NCBI GenBank assembly: GCA_002683575.1
Contig: NYTP01000016.1
Span: 8,023-43,772, forward strand
DNA from: Bermanella sp.
Lineage (GTDB): Bacteria; Pseudomonadota; Gammaproteobacteria; Pseudomonadales; Oceanobacteraceae
Direction: 5' to 3'
DNA length: 35,750 bases
Within the stretch, counting starts at the first letter, position 1. Every line of letters begins with the position of its first letter. The position numbers were made by a program, and so were the translations under genes. Under the pieces are notes generated by a model. The model was given only the letters and a program-made list of their open reading frames with translations. It was not told where the DNA came from and searched no databases. Shown in pieces: positions 9,101-17,154 of this stretch.

Positions 9101-9856
9101 TTGAAACTCTTACTGATCACACTAATCTTCTTTAGTACCGCCAGCTTCGCAGACCTCCTGCGTAGCCCTGAGAACCAATCAAGGGATGAATATAGAAACC
9201 CAACTAAAACCTTAAATTTTTTTGATGTAAAACCAAACCATAAGGTCGTCGAAATATGGCCTGGTGGTGGTTGGTATTCAGAAATCCTGGCTCCATTATT
9301 ATTTGAAAAAGGCCAGCTCATTGCGGCGCATTTCCCTGCTGACTCACCGATTTCTTTTTTTAGCACAAGCCGTAAAAAATACGAATATCGCATAACACAA
9401 CAAGCAAAATTCTCAAAAATTACTTTGGTTGACTTTGCCCCACCTAAGCTTACAAATATCGCAGAAGAAAATTCCGTTGATCGTGTACTCACTTTTCGAA
9501 ATGTTCACAACTGGATGAGAAACAATGGGGAGCAAGCCGCATTCAATGGTTTTTATAACGCATTAAAACCAGGTGGTATATTAGGAGTGGTTGAGCACAG
9601 AGCACCCAGTGATTTTAGCAAAGAAGAAATGATTAAATCCGGTTATGTAAGTGAAGCCTATGTGGTCACCTTAGCTGAAAAAGCAGGTTTCAGACTAATA
9701 GCTAAGTCTGAAATTAATGCCAATAGCAAAGACACTAAAACCCACCCAAAAGGCGTATGGACACTTCCTCCAAGCTTACGTCTTGGGGAGCAAGATAGGG
9801 AAAAATATTTAAACATTGGAGAAAGTGATCGCATGACACTTAAATTTATAAAGTGA
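9101..9856 (+). CDS. Predicted exported class I SAM-dependent methyltransferase
   Basis: The product looks like the 'predicted methyltransferase' family COG4798. An N-terminal signal peptide (MKLLLITLIFFSTASFA) is followed by RDEYRNPTKTLNFFDVKP and the Rossmann SAM motif VVEIWPGGGWYSEILAPLL, then DRVLTFRNVHNW and a LKPGGILGVVEHR strand typical of methyltransferases. I place the start at the TTG at 9101, because AGGTG lies six bases upstream; the in-frame GTG at 9092 is part of that Shine-Dalgarno and has none of its own. The gene follows the MaoC-like gene by about 20 bases, so the two probably share a transcript, and ends 2 bases from the convergent MBL gene. An exported protein should find no SAM in the periplasm, so its real role is open. 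Confidence 0.78.
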   Translation: MKLLLITLIFFSTASFADLLRSPENQSRDEYRNPTKTLNFFDVKPNHKVVEIWPGGGWYSEILAPLLFEKGQLIAAHFPADSPISFFSTSRKKYEYRITQQAKFSKITLVDFAPPKLTNIAEENSVDRVLTFRNVHNWMRNNGEQAAFNGFYNALKPGGILGVVEHRAPSDFSKEEMIKSGYVSEAYVVTLAEKAGFRLIAKSEINANSKDTKTHPKGVWTLPPSLRLGEQDREKYLNIGESDRMTLKFIK

Positions 9857-9858
9857 TG

Positions 9859-10668
9859 CTAATTTAGTCTAAGTTCAAGCCCTTGACGAATAAGATTCGC
9901 TTTGCAAAAGTTTCCGCCTGTCAATTTTGCCACCATGTCTTCTGGACCCAGTAGCTGGTGGCAAACATCATCAAGTGTCATACCTTTTTTATGTAACATT
10001 TGAGCTTGCTCGCATAAGGCCAAAATATTATCGAGCTTGTCCGCCAGTGCAGACTTACCATTTTCAATCACCCCGCCATGGGGACAAAATAAGGTCTTAA
10101 AATCCAGCTTTAATACCTTTTTTATGCTGTCTACCAGTTGCTCTAAGTTTTCATCGCTGCGCAAGAGTTTTAATTTTCGAGCAATAAACAAATCACCACT
10201 AAAAAAGTAACCCTGCTCGGGCAGAAAGAAACAAGTTAGATCCCTGGCATGGCCAGGTGTATGCACCGGAATAATCTGACTACCATCGGCTAAAAATTCC
10301 TGCTCACTAAGCGCCTGAGTTTTAACCGGCACCAATGATCCCCAAACTACCCTTTGCAAAATTGGGGTTTTATAACCCGTGGCAAGTTTTTCTTGTGCTA
10401 ATTTAGGCGCTTTTGGCAATACACCATGGGTAACAGAAATATGATGAGCATTCCCACTGTGATCCTCATGGTGATGCGTCAGCAGCAATTGCTCTACTGG
10501 GTGAGAAGACAAAAACTGCTTAACATAACGCCATTGATTACTTGGGCCTGTATCAATAATCGTTTCACCTATGCGGTAAACGATAAACTGCGTGTTAATA
10601 CCCTGATTTAAACGACCAACTTTGACGCCAGAAACCCTTTCAAATTCATAAGTTTTACGGATGGGCAT
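9859..10668 (-). CDS. MBL-fold metallo-hydrolase
   Basis: A 269-residue cytoplasmic metallo-beta-lactamase-fold enzyme. The metal motif reads THHHEDHSGNA, an HxHxDH variant with Glu before the Asp; further ligands are in HTPGHARD, SGDLF and FCPHGG. This is the glyoxalase-II/RNase Z-like arrangement for two metal ions. The N-terminus (GRLNQGINTQFIVYRIGETIIDTGP) matches the usual first strands. The last ~60 residues form a helical tail seen in many single-domain hydrolases of this group, including thioesterase-like members. It converges with the methyltransferase gene (2-base gap) and diverges from a small orphan gene. No substrate can be assigned. Confidence 0.82.
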   Translation of the reverse strand: MPIRKTYEFERVSGVKVGRLNQGINTQFIVYRIGETIIDTGPSNQWRYVKQFLSSHPVEQLLLTHHHEDHSGNAHHISVTHGVLPKAPKLAQEKLATGYKTPILQRVVWGSLVPVKTQALSEQEFLADGSQIIPVHTPGHARDLTCFFLPEQGYFFSGDLFIARKLKLLRSDENLEQLVDSIKKVLKLDFKTLFCPHGGVIENGKSALADKLDNILALCEQAQMLHKKGMTLDDVCHQLLGPEDMVAKLTGGNFCKANLIRQGLELRLN

Positions 10669-10815
10669 AGTGTATTCCTAAAAGTTATGAGCGAATCATG
10701 CCAAACGTGAACCAGATTACAATCACACAATAAACCCAATTTATTAGTAAAACCGACCAAAGCAAAATGGACAATCTCTGCTAAGGTAATACTATTCCAT
10801 GACGAAGGCCGGCCC

Positions 10816-11103
10816 ATGTTTTACCTGCCCAAATCCAGCTTAGAGCTTACATTCAATCTTATCCGTCACGTACAACCGAGCCTTGCCCTAAAAGTGCGCA
10901 ATGCTGCCATGGCCATTGACTCAGGCAACGATCAAACCCGCACGGCGATGGATCTCACCGAAGATGATGTCTTTACTATTGTTAATCACTTGATGCAGAT
11001 TGAAAATCAGGCACGCATGGGCGCTAAAGCCGATAAAGGTCGCCAAATCTTAGCCAGCGCCTTAATCGCCGACTGGCTTACTCTCAACCTTAAAGACAGC
11101 TAA
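10816..11103 (+). CDS. Small protein of unknown function (95 residues)
   Basis: I do not recognise this protein. It is soluble, 95 residues, mostly helical by appearance, with a central acidic patch (MDLTEDDVF) and an alanine-rich C-terminal helix (ILASALIADWLTL). GAAGG about 8 bases before the ATG is a good ribosome binding site, and the codon use is like the neighbours', so I judge it real. It stands alone between the divergent MBL gene and the convergent acyl-CoA ligase gene, with no signal peptide or membrane segment. Nothing in the context gives a function. Confidence 0.65.
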   Translation: MFYLPKSSLELTFNLIRHVQPSLALKVRNAAMAIDSGNDQTRTAMDLTEDDVFTIVNHLMQIENQARMGAKADKGRQILASALIADWLTLNLKDS

Positions 11104-11240
11104 CCCTCTTTAAATGTGCAATAACGCAATAGTCTTAACATAAAACACCATTAAAGATAACGGTATAAATAATAAGTAGCCCAATTTTGTCACAAGCCAT
11201 GCTGGGTATTGCAGCTAACTGACTTTTATATGGGTCAAAA

Positions 11241-11268
11241 AAAGCCCTTACAATAATGTAAGGGCTTT
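11241..11268 (-). terminator. Rho-independent terminator of the acyl-CoA ligase gene
   Basis: AAAGCCCTTACA and TGTAAGGGCTTT form a 12-bp stem with a 4-base loop. On the minus strand the hairpin is followed by a T run (A run at 11237-11243), 37 bases after the ligase stop. On the plus strand only TTTCC follows, so it may act weakly for the small gene at 10816. Confidence 0.88.
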
Positions 11269-11304
11269 CCTATTAAGGCTTGAGTTATGATAAAGCAGGA
11301 ATAA

Positions 11305-12972
11305 CTAGGCCGCTTGGTGAGATTTTTGCTCCTCTTCTTCGGGTCCCCAGATAATTCCCTTGGCCCCTTCTTGGGCAAGTTCAAGATAGCGCCCTTCAAC
11401 GCTATCACGGCGTACCTTCAACGTCGGTGTAATTAGGTTAGATTCAACCGTCCATGGCAACTGTGTCAAAACCAGACAATCCAAACGCTCGTGATGTTCC
11501 AGCTGAGTATTAATGGCTGCAAGGTGGGCTTCAAGGGCAGCTGTCACCTCAGGTTTTGGTAAGTTACGCGCTGTTTCGGATAATTCGATCACCGCTAAAG
11601 GCTGATTACGCCCAGACCCCATCACACACGCTTGCTCTATTGCCTCATGGGAAACTATCAAGCCTTCAATTGGCGCCGGAGCAATGTACTTACCCTTGGT
11701 GGTTTTAAACAGTTCTTTTACACGCCCAGTAATTCGCAGAAAACCTTGTGCGTCTACCTCGCCTTTATCACCGGTGCGGTAATAGCCATCTAAAAACGCT
11801 TCTTGTGTTTTTTCAGCGTCTTTGTAATACCCCTGCATTAAGGCAGGGCTTTTAAATAGGATTTCACCTTGTTCACTGATCTTCAAATGGTTTTGAAAGA
11901 AAGCTTTCCCTACGGCACCAATACTTCTTTGCCCTGGCAAACTTAAAGTGCCATAACACAGGTTTTCGGTCATGCCATACCCTTCCATCACTGGTAAATC
12001 AATTTGATCAAACCATTCTAAAAGCGCTTGAGGCATGGGCGATGCGCCACAACCGCATAAGCGAGCTTTATCCAGCCCTAAACCTTTTTTGATTTTCTTT
12101 TTAATTAACCCTGAAATAAGCGGGATTTTAAGCAAGGTATCCAGTTTTTTCTGCCCACCGACTTTGCCAAGTATGCCCTCTTGAAATTTAGACCACAGTC
12201 TTGGCACCGCGAAAAACAAAGTGGGTTTCACACTGACAATATTGTCAGCAAAGCTATCGAGGGATTCAACAAATGAAATACTGAACCAGCCATAAAAACT
12301 CTGCCCTTCAACAATCATACGTTCAGCTACATGAGCAAGGGGTAAAAATGAAATAGCTCGGTCTGTGCTTTTTATGCCCACTTGCTCAACAAAATTATTA
12401 GCCGCAAACGCGAAAGCACGATGAGTATGCACCGCACCCTTTGGCTGGCCAGTGGTACCTGATGTGTAAACCAGTGTCATCACTTCATCTAATTCAGCCA
12501 TATGAGATTTAAAATCAGCACTGGCTGGTTTGTTAACCAGATCGTCCCACTGATAGTTCACATCCCCTGAATAAAATGGAAACCCTATCGTGGTAAACCC
12601 ATCTGGAATGCTGTTAATTACATCCTGGTCGTTATCATGCTTACCAACAAACAGGATTTTAGCCTCACTGTGTTCAAGCACGTAATGGACGTTATTTTTG
12701 GACTGCCCAGGATACAAGGGCACAGAAACAGCCCCTGCCATCATGATGGCCAAATCGGCCATAATCCATTGCGCACAGTTTTTAGACCAAAGGGCGACCT
12801 TGTCCCCTTTATTTATGCCTAATTGCGTAAGCTGATGGGCCATATTACGGGCCAAAACCTCTACCTGAGACCAGGTTAATTCTTGATATTCACCATTGAT
12901 AGGTTGGCGTAGATAGGCTCTATTGGGCTGTTCTTCAACGGCTTTGTAAAAAGCGGCTAATGGGCTAAGCAT
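11305..12972 (-). CDS. Long-chain fatty acid--CoA ligase (AMP-binding)
   Basis: An AMP-forming acyl-CoA synthetase of about 555 residues. It has the P-loop-like YTSGTTGQPKG, the GYGMTE motif, and the C-terminal YRTGDKGEVDAQGFLRITGRVKEL block, all typical of the long-chain FACL group with the short C-terminal lid. It activates fatty acids to acyl-CoA in the cytoplasm for degradation or lipid synthesis. The frame stays open to a TTG at 13026, but that region has no spaced ribosome site. GAGGTG lies just before the ATG at 12972, and the family's N-terminus (SPLAAFYKAVEEQP) begins there, so I use 12972. It diverges from an AraC regulator, its likely controller, and ends at a strong terminator. 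Confidence 0.9.
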   Translation of the reverse strand: MLSPLAAFYKAVEEQPNRAYLRQPINGEYQELTWSQVEVLARNMAHQLTQLGINKGDKVALWSKNCAQWIMADLAIMMAGAVSVPLYPGQSKNNVHYVLEHSEAKILFVGKHDNDQDVINSIPDGFTTIGFPFYSGDVNYQWDDLVNKPASADFKSHMAELDEVMTLVYTSGTTGQPKGAVHTHRAFAFAANNFVEQVGIKSTDRAISFLPLAHVAERMIVEGQSFYGWFSISFVESLDSFADNIVSVKPTLFFAVPRLWSKFQEGILGKVGGQKKLDTLLKIPLISGLIKKKIKKGLGLDKARLCGCGASPMPQALLEWFDQIDLPVMEGYGMTENLCYGTLSLPGQRSIGAVGKAFFQNHLKISEQGEILFKSPALMQGYYKDAEKTQEAFLDGYYRTGDKGEVDAQGFLRITGRVKELFKTTKGKYIAPAPIEGLIVSHEAIEQACVMGSGRNQPLAVIELSETARNLPKPEVTAALEAHLAAINTQLEHHERLDCLVLTQLPWTVESNLITPTLKVRRDSVEGRYLELAQEGAKGIIWGPEEEEQKSHQAA

Positions 12973-13090
12973 AGGCACCTCGGCTGTCTTAATTGATTTT
13001 GTTATTGTTATTTTTATCCCCTCCAATAGATCATATAGTGTTCATGATGTCTAGGTTATCTGCTGCAAGAGCAAACCGCTTTGTGTATGC

Positions 13091-13117
13091 TTGTCGCAAT
13101 TCGTCAATTATTATAAT
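13091..13117 (+). promoter_or_regulatory. Possible promoter of the second AraC gene
   Basis: A perfect TATAAT at 13112-13117 lies 16 bases before the ATG at 13134. TTGTCG at 13091-13096 could be the -35 box, but the spacer is only 15 bases, shorter than the usual 17. The -10 box is convincing; the -35 box is weak, as expected of an activated promoter. Confidence 0.4.
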
Positions 13118-13133
13118 TATTTAGCTGGGTGTT

Positions 13134-14156
13134 ATGAGCATATTAGAATTTTCAATACCCTATCATTATGTAAAAGCCGCATTACGAGGCCCGCAAGACC
13201 ACGGCGTTGATATCAATGCGCTATTAGAACGATCCGGGATATTGCAGGATGTTTTACATGAGCCTAAGGCCCGTGTGACAGCAAAACAATACGCTCAGCT
13301 TATTCAAAACATCTGGGTAGAAATGCAAGATGAATACATGGGGCTTGGCCAAGAGGTGAGCCCTCTTGGCTCCTTTGCGATGATGTGCCATGCCGTAATA
13401 CATTGCCCAACATTGGAAAAAGCCTTTCGCCGAGCTTATCGCTTTTATGGTTTGTTTTTACACCTACCCGATATCACCTTAGAGGTGGATGATGAATACG
13501 CAACAATTAAGGTAGACGAAAGTAAATTAAACGATCCTGATCACTTTTTAATTGAGTCAATACTGGTTATCTGGCATCGCTTTGGTAGCTGGTTAATTGG
13601 CCGTCGTATTCGTTTAGTCGATGCCTATTTCACATTTCCTGCACCGGTAAATCAAAACGAATACCAACAAATATTTTATTGCGACATCCATTTTAACAAT
13701 GACTTTACCGGCATTCGTTTTCCCATTAAATTTTTGCAATCGAAATTAACGCAAAATGAAACGACTCTAAAACAATTTCTAAAGCAAAGCCCAGCAGATT
13801 TATTGGCTCGACCTGATGAAGGCAATAGCTTAGTCACTCAAATACGTGAAATTATTGGCTCAGATTTATCCGCTGAACTGCCCAACTTTGAGTACGTGGC
13901 TCAGGCGCTTCATACCAGCGCGCAAACTCTTCGACGCCGTTTAAAAGAGGAAGGCCTCACCTATCAGGAACTTAAAGACCAACTACGTCGCGATAGTGCG
14001 TTATACTACTTAGAACGCGGTGACCTAAGTATTCAAGAAGTGGCTGAAAAACTCGGGTTTTCAGAACCCAGCACCTTTCATCGTGCATTTAAAAAATGGA
14101 CTAACATGACACCGGGCGCCTATCGCCAAGGTGAAGAATATAACCAAAACGATTAA
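13134..14156 (+). CDS. AraC-family transcriptional regulator, OruR-type
   Basis: A 340-residue regulator with the same two-part build as the one at 6984-7997: an N-terminal ligand-binding domain (~20-215, with MCHAVIHCPTLEKAFRRAYRFY) and a C-terminal AraC/XylS double helix-turn-helix (~240-335) ending in KLGFSEPSTFHRAFKKWTNMTPGAYR. It diverges from the acyl-CoA ligase gene with about 160 bases between starts, the classic layout of a regulator and its target, and runs into the SET-domain gene with a 3-base gap. Control of lipid activation in response to a fatty acid or derivative is plausible but not shown by the sequence. Confidence 0.9.
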   Translation: MSILEFSIPYHYVKAALRGPQDHGVDINALLERSGILQDVLHEPKARVTAKQYAQLIQNIWVEMQDEYMGLGQEVSPLGSFAMMCHAVIHCPTLEKAFRRAYRFYGLFLHLPDITLEVDDEYATIKVDESKLNDPDHFLIESILVIWHRFGSWLIGRRIRLVDAYFTFPAPVNQNEYQQIFYCDIHFNNDFTGIRFPIKFLQSKLTQNETTLKQFLKQSPADLLARPDEGNSLVTQIREIIGSDLSAELPNFEYVAQALHTSAQTLRRRLKEEGLTYQELKDQLRRDSALYYLERGDLSIQEVAEKLGFSEPSTFHRAFKKWTNMTPGAYRQGEEYNQND

Positions 14157-14159
14157 CAC

Positions 14160-14474
14160 ATGACTAAACAACTATCCGATCTCGTTGAAGTAAAAACCAG
14201 TGAAATTCATGGCAAAGGGTTATTTGCTAAATGTGCGATCAAAAAAGACACACTCATCGGAAAACTAGAAGGGAAAGCCTGCAAAACGGATGGCCCGCAT
14301 GTATTATGGATGAATGATGGCCAGGATAAATTTAAAGTCAGTAATGATCTTAAGTACATCAATCACAACAAAAAACCCAATGTCGCGTATTATGATGACT
14401 TTACGGTTGTGGCAATCAAGAGCATCAAGAAAGGTGACGAACTTGTCCATGACTATGGCGACGGCTGGGATTGA
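14160..14474 (+). CDS. Minimal SET-domain protein (putative lysine methyltransferase)
   Basis: The whole 104-residue protein is a SET domain. It starts with the strand KTSEIHGKGLFAKCAIKKDT, has the SAM-binding YINHNKKPN block (Asn68-His69, the NHS-like motif) and ends with KGDELVHDYGDGW, where Tyr99 would be the catalytic tyrosine of the family. SET proteins transfer methyl groups from SAM to protein lysines. No pre-SET or post-SET cysteine cluster is present, as is usual for short bacterial members. It follows the AraC gene by 3 bases and is probably co-transcribed with it. The substrate is unknown. Confidence 0.85.
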   Translation: MTKQLSDLVEVKTSEIHGKGLFAKCAIKKDTLIGKLEGKACKTDGPHVLWMNDGQDKFKVSNDLKYINHNKKPNVAYYDDFTVVAIKSIKKGDELVHDYGDGWD

Positions 14475-14658
14475 GCGTCTTTAATGCTCGAGTGTTTACC
14501 CAAAGCAAGACGCCCATCACAGCTTGAGGCTTTGCCTTTGTTATTCGCCTTGCGTAACGCTAACCTATACTGATAACACACGGTTTCATCGAAACGGATT
14601 TCATGGAATATTTGAACGATTTTTAACCACTTTATCGCTTTTTTAGCGAACCTAGGTT

Positions 14659-16050
14659 ATGCAAAACATTCACTTTCTTAAGAAACTGCGCTTTCCTTTA
14701 TTTTGGCAAATACTGCTGGCAATGGCCTTCACCCTAAGCCTCACCATTGGGATTATTTGGGCTTATCTTGGGCATAATCTAAACCATTTATTGCAACAGC
14801 AAACCGATACATTTGCCAATACTATTACTCAACAAGCCGCTGACAGTGCTGCCGAAATGGTAATGGCATCTGACCAGCTCGCCATCATGTCCATGTTGGA
14901 TAACTTGGTGAGTAAAAATACCAGTATTCGTCAAATTCGCGTATTGGATGATAAACAACAATTAATTGCCCAAAGCCCCTTAACAAGAACCCGCGCGCGC
15001 CCTCAAAACGTCAACCGATACACAACCCCTATTCTATTTCATGATGTACAGGCGGGCAGTATTTCGCTGGTTCTAGACAACAGCGCCATTCGGGACTCGC
15101 TCATTCAAACGCGTAAAGTATTAGGCGGCATTGTCTTTAGCATCGGCTTAATGGCGTTAGTGATTTCAGCTTGGTTAGCCAACAATTTAAGCTCGCCACT
15201 TAAACGGTTGCAAAAAGTTGCAGCCGAGGTGGCAAATGGTAATTTAAACCCGCAATTACCTGACACTAAAAACGACGAAGTTGGCGATTTAGTTAACGAT
15301 TTTGATGACATGCTTCAAGGACTCAGAGACAAAGAGTCCATCGAGCATAAATTCAGTAGTTATATTTCCAAAGATATTGCCAGAGGCATACTTGCAAATT
15401 TAAATTCCAATAAGACGCCACTCCGAAGTGTCTATGGATCTGTATTGTTTGTGGACATCGTGGGATTCACTCAACTAAGTGAACGCTCTAAACCCAGCGA
15501 AATAACCGACATCCTAAATCATTATTATTTTATCTTGCATCAAGCGGCAAAAATGTACCGAGGCTCGGTAGATAATTATATTGGAGATGGCGCGATGCTC
15601 ACCTTTGGTGTGCATAAAGAAGATAACAAACACAGCATTAATGCCATTTGCTCAGCACAGATATTCTTGCGTTTAACCGACCTTATGAACGCACAACGAA
15701 AAGAAAAGGGGCTTCCTAGCTTAGACTTTCGCTTAGGATTACATTGCGGGGAAATGCTGGCAGGGACCATTGGCTCAAGCGAGCGCATGCAGTTAACCAT
15801 AACAGGTGATAGTGTAAATTTAGCAGCTCGTATGTGCGAGCAAGCTCAAATGAATACATTAATGATCAGCGATGATGTTTTAAACCACCCTTCTACTCTG
15901 GGTTTAGTGGTCACTGAGCCACCGGTAAAACTACAAATAAAAGGCAAACAAAATGCGGTTAACGGGCACAATGTGATTCGTTTAGCCCCTAAATTTAATC
16001 GCCTTTTGATGCAACAAGAAGCAGAAATGGAAGCCATGCAATATGAATAA
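14659..16050 (+). CDS. Membrane-bound class III adenylate/guanylate cyclase with HAMP domain
   Basis: A 463-residue sensor cyclase. Membrane segment 1 is at ~15-36, a periplasmic sensor loop at ~38-152, membrane segment 2 at ~155-174, then a HAMP linker to ~225 and a class III cyclase domain at ~255-430. The two metal-binding Asp residues are present (Asp266 in FVDIVGFT, Asp310 in YIGDGAM), as are the transition-state pair Asn387 and Arg391 in VNLAARM. The purine-binding pair is Asn306 and Thr380: canonical adenylate cyclases have Lys at the first site and Asp or Thr at the second, guanylate cyclases Glu and Cys, so the substrate is uncertain. The gene overlaps the downstream lipoprotein gene by 8 bases, implying coupled translation. 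Confidence 0.9.
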   Translation: MQNIHFLKKLRFPLFWQILLAMAFTLSLTIGIIWAYLGHNLNHLLQQQTDTFANTITQQAADSAAEMVMASDQLAIMSMLDNLVSKNTSIRQIRVLDDKQQLIAQSPLTRTRARPQNVNRYTTPILFHDVQAGSISLVLDNSAIRDSLIQTRKVLGGIVFSIGLMALVISAWLANNLSSPLKRLQKVAAEVANGNLNPQLPDTKNDEVGDLVNDFDDMLQGLRDKESIEHKFSSYISKDIARGILANLNSNKTPLRSVYGSVLFVDIVGFTQLSERSKPSEITDILNHYYFILHQAAKMYRGSVDNYIGDGAMLTFGVHKEDNKHSINAICSAQIFLRLTDLMNAQRKEKGLPSLDFRLGLHCGEMLAGTIGSSERMQLTITGDSVNLAARMCEQAQMNTLMISDDVLNHPSTLGLVVTEPPVKLQIKGKQNAVNGHNVIRLAPKFNRLLMQQEAEMEAMQYE

Positions 16051-17056
16051 ACTCATCATTGCATTAACCTGCTTTATACTGAGTGCCTGTAGTACACTCA
16101 ATCAAGGTATTTGGTTTGAAGACACCGATACCTTGATCAGTCAGCATCGATACCAAAAAGCCTTATCTCAAGTAAAGCACAGCAAACCGGACGATCAGGC
16201 CACTATAAAAAAAATTCAACGTTTAGCCAGCGTTCATCGTCGCAAACAACTAAAACGTGTGCAGACATATTTTATAAAACAAGAATGGGAACAAGCTGAA
16301 CGTTTTTTATTGTCACTGCAAGAAAACCAACCACCGAATCCTCAGCTTAAAAAAGCGGCTTTACAACTGGACTCTCTGAGAAACCAAGAACGAGTTGAAC
16401 GCGAAGCGTCAGTGGCTTTAGCCCAAGCGCGTTTGTTAGTAAAACAGTCTCAGGAACAAGACTTTAAACGCAGAAACAATCAACTGAGTCTTTACTGGTG
16501 GCAAACAGACATGCCACTTGAATCTGAAAAGAAAGCATTAGCAAATAAGTTATTGTCTTTGTCTACTGAGGCACTTAATCAAGATAATTACAATTTAGCG
16601 CATACTACCTTTACCCAGGCGCTCGCCTTTAATCACGAATTAAAGAATGCACCCATCCGCATTGATATACGCCAAGCTCTTAAGAAAAGAAATACCGCCA
16701 CAGCAAAACAAAGGCAAGACCGCTTAATCAGACGCTTAACAAATGCTATGAACGATGAGAATTTTGAACAAATTCTTACCCTGTCGTCTAAATTGGCCAA
16801 CCCTCCGTTTAAGGGGAAAGCTGTTGCCAGCATACTGCAGAAAGCCCAAGCCCAGCTATCTGCGAATGCACAAGAATTAGAGCAGCAAGGGGACAGCATT
16901 TACCGACAAGGCAACATCGCCACTGCTATTGAGCTTTGGCAACAGGCACAAGCTCTCATGCCTAATCTTCCTGGGCTCAAGGATAAACTGACACGGGCAC
17001 AAAAAGTCAAACACAAGCTAGACTCATTGCGTCAAACACAAAACCAAGAACCGTAA
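16043..17056 (+). CDS. Outer-membrane lipoprotein, helical TPR-like, coupled to the cyclase
   Basis: A 337-residue lipoprotein: the signal peptide ends in LSAC (Cys16), with Ser at +2 predicting the outer membrane. The rest is almost entirely helical, rich in Gln, Leu and Lys, with long coiled or TPR-like segments; the last ~70 residues (QQGDSIYRQGNIATAIELWQ ... ALMPNLPGL) look like one clear TPR unit. The start codon overlaps the end of the cyclase gene (ATGAATAA), so the two are translated together. The obvious inference is that it delivers a periplasmic or envelope signal to the sensor part of the cyclase, but no direct evidence of contact can be read. No enzyme motif is visible. Confidence 0.78.
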   Translation: MNKLIIALTCFILSACSTLNQGIWFEDTDTLISQHRYQKALSQVKHSKPDDQATIKKIQRLASVHRRKQLKRVQTYFIKQEWEQAERFLLSLQENQPPNPQLKKAALQLDSLRNQERVEREASVALAQARLLVKQSQEQDFKRRNNQLSLYWWQTDMPLESEKKALANKLLSLSTEALNQDNYNLAHTTFTQALAFNHELKNAPIRIDIRQALKKRNTATAKQRQDRLIRRLTNAMNDENFEQILTLSSKLANPPFKGKAVASILQKAQAQLSANAQELEQQGDSIYRQGNIATAIELWQQAQALMPNLPGLKDKLTRAQKVKHKLDSLRQTQNQEP

Positions 17057-17154
17057 AATATTGTCGCATTAAGTCCAATCTATTCCTCCAATTTCAGTCA
17101 TCGTTACCTGATATTCAGCTAATATAAAAAGATGGGGAATTTAAGGACAACACC

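Noticed and set aside
9034-9492. 152-codon leftward open frame
   Set aside because: It lies antisense to the methyltransferase gene, whose motifs are clear, and has no recognisable domain.
13014-13027. GGAGGGG and an open TTG frame before the acyl-CoA ligase
   Set aside because: No ATG, GTG or TTG stands at a usable distance after it, and the family N-terminus starts at the ATG at 12972 with its own GAGGTG.
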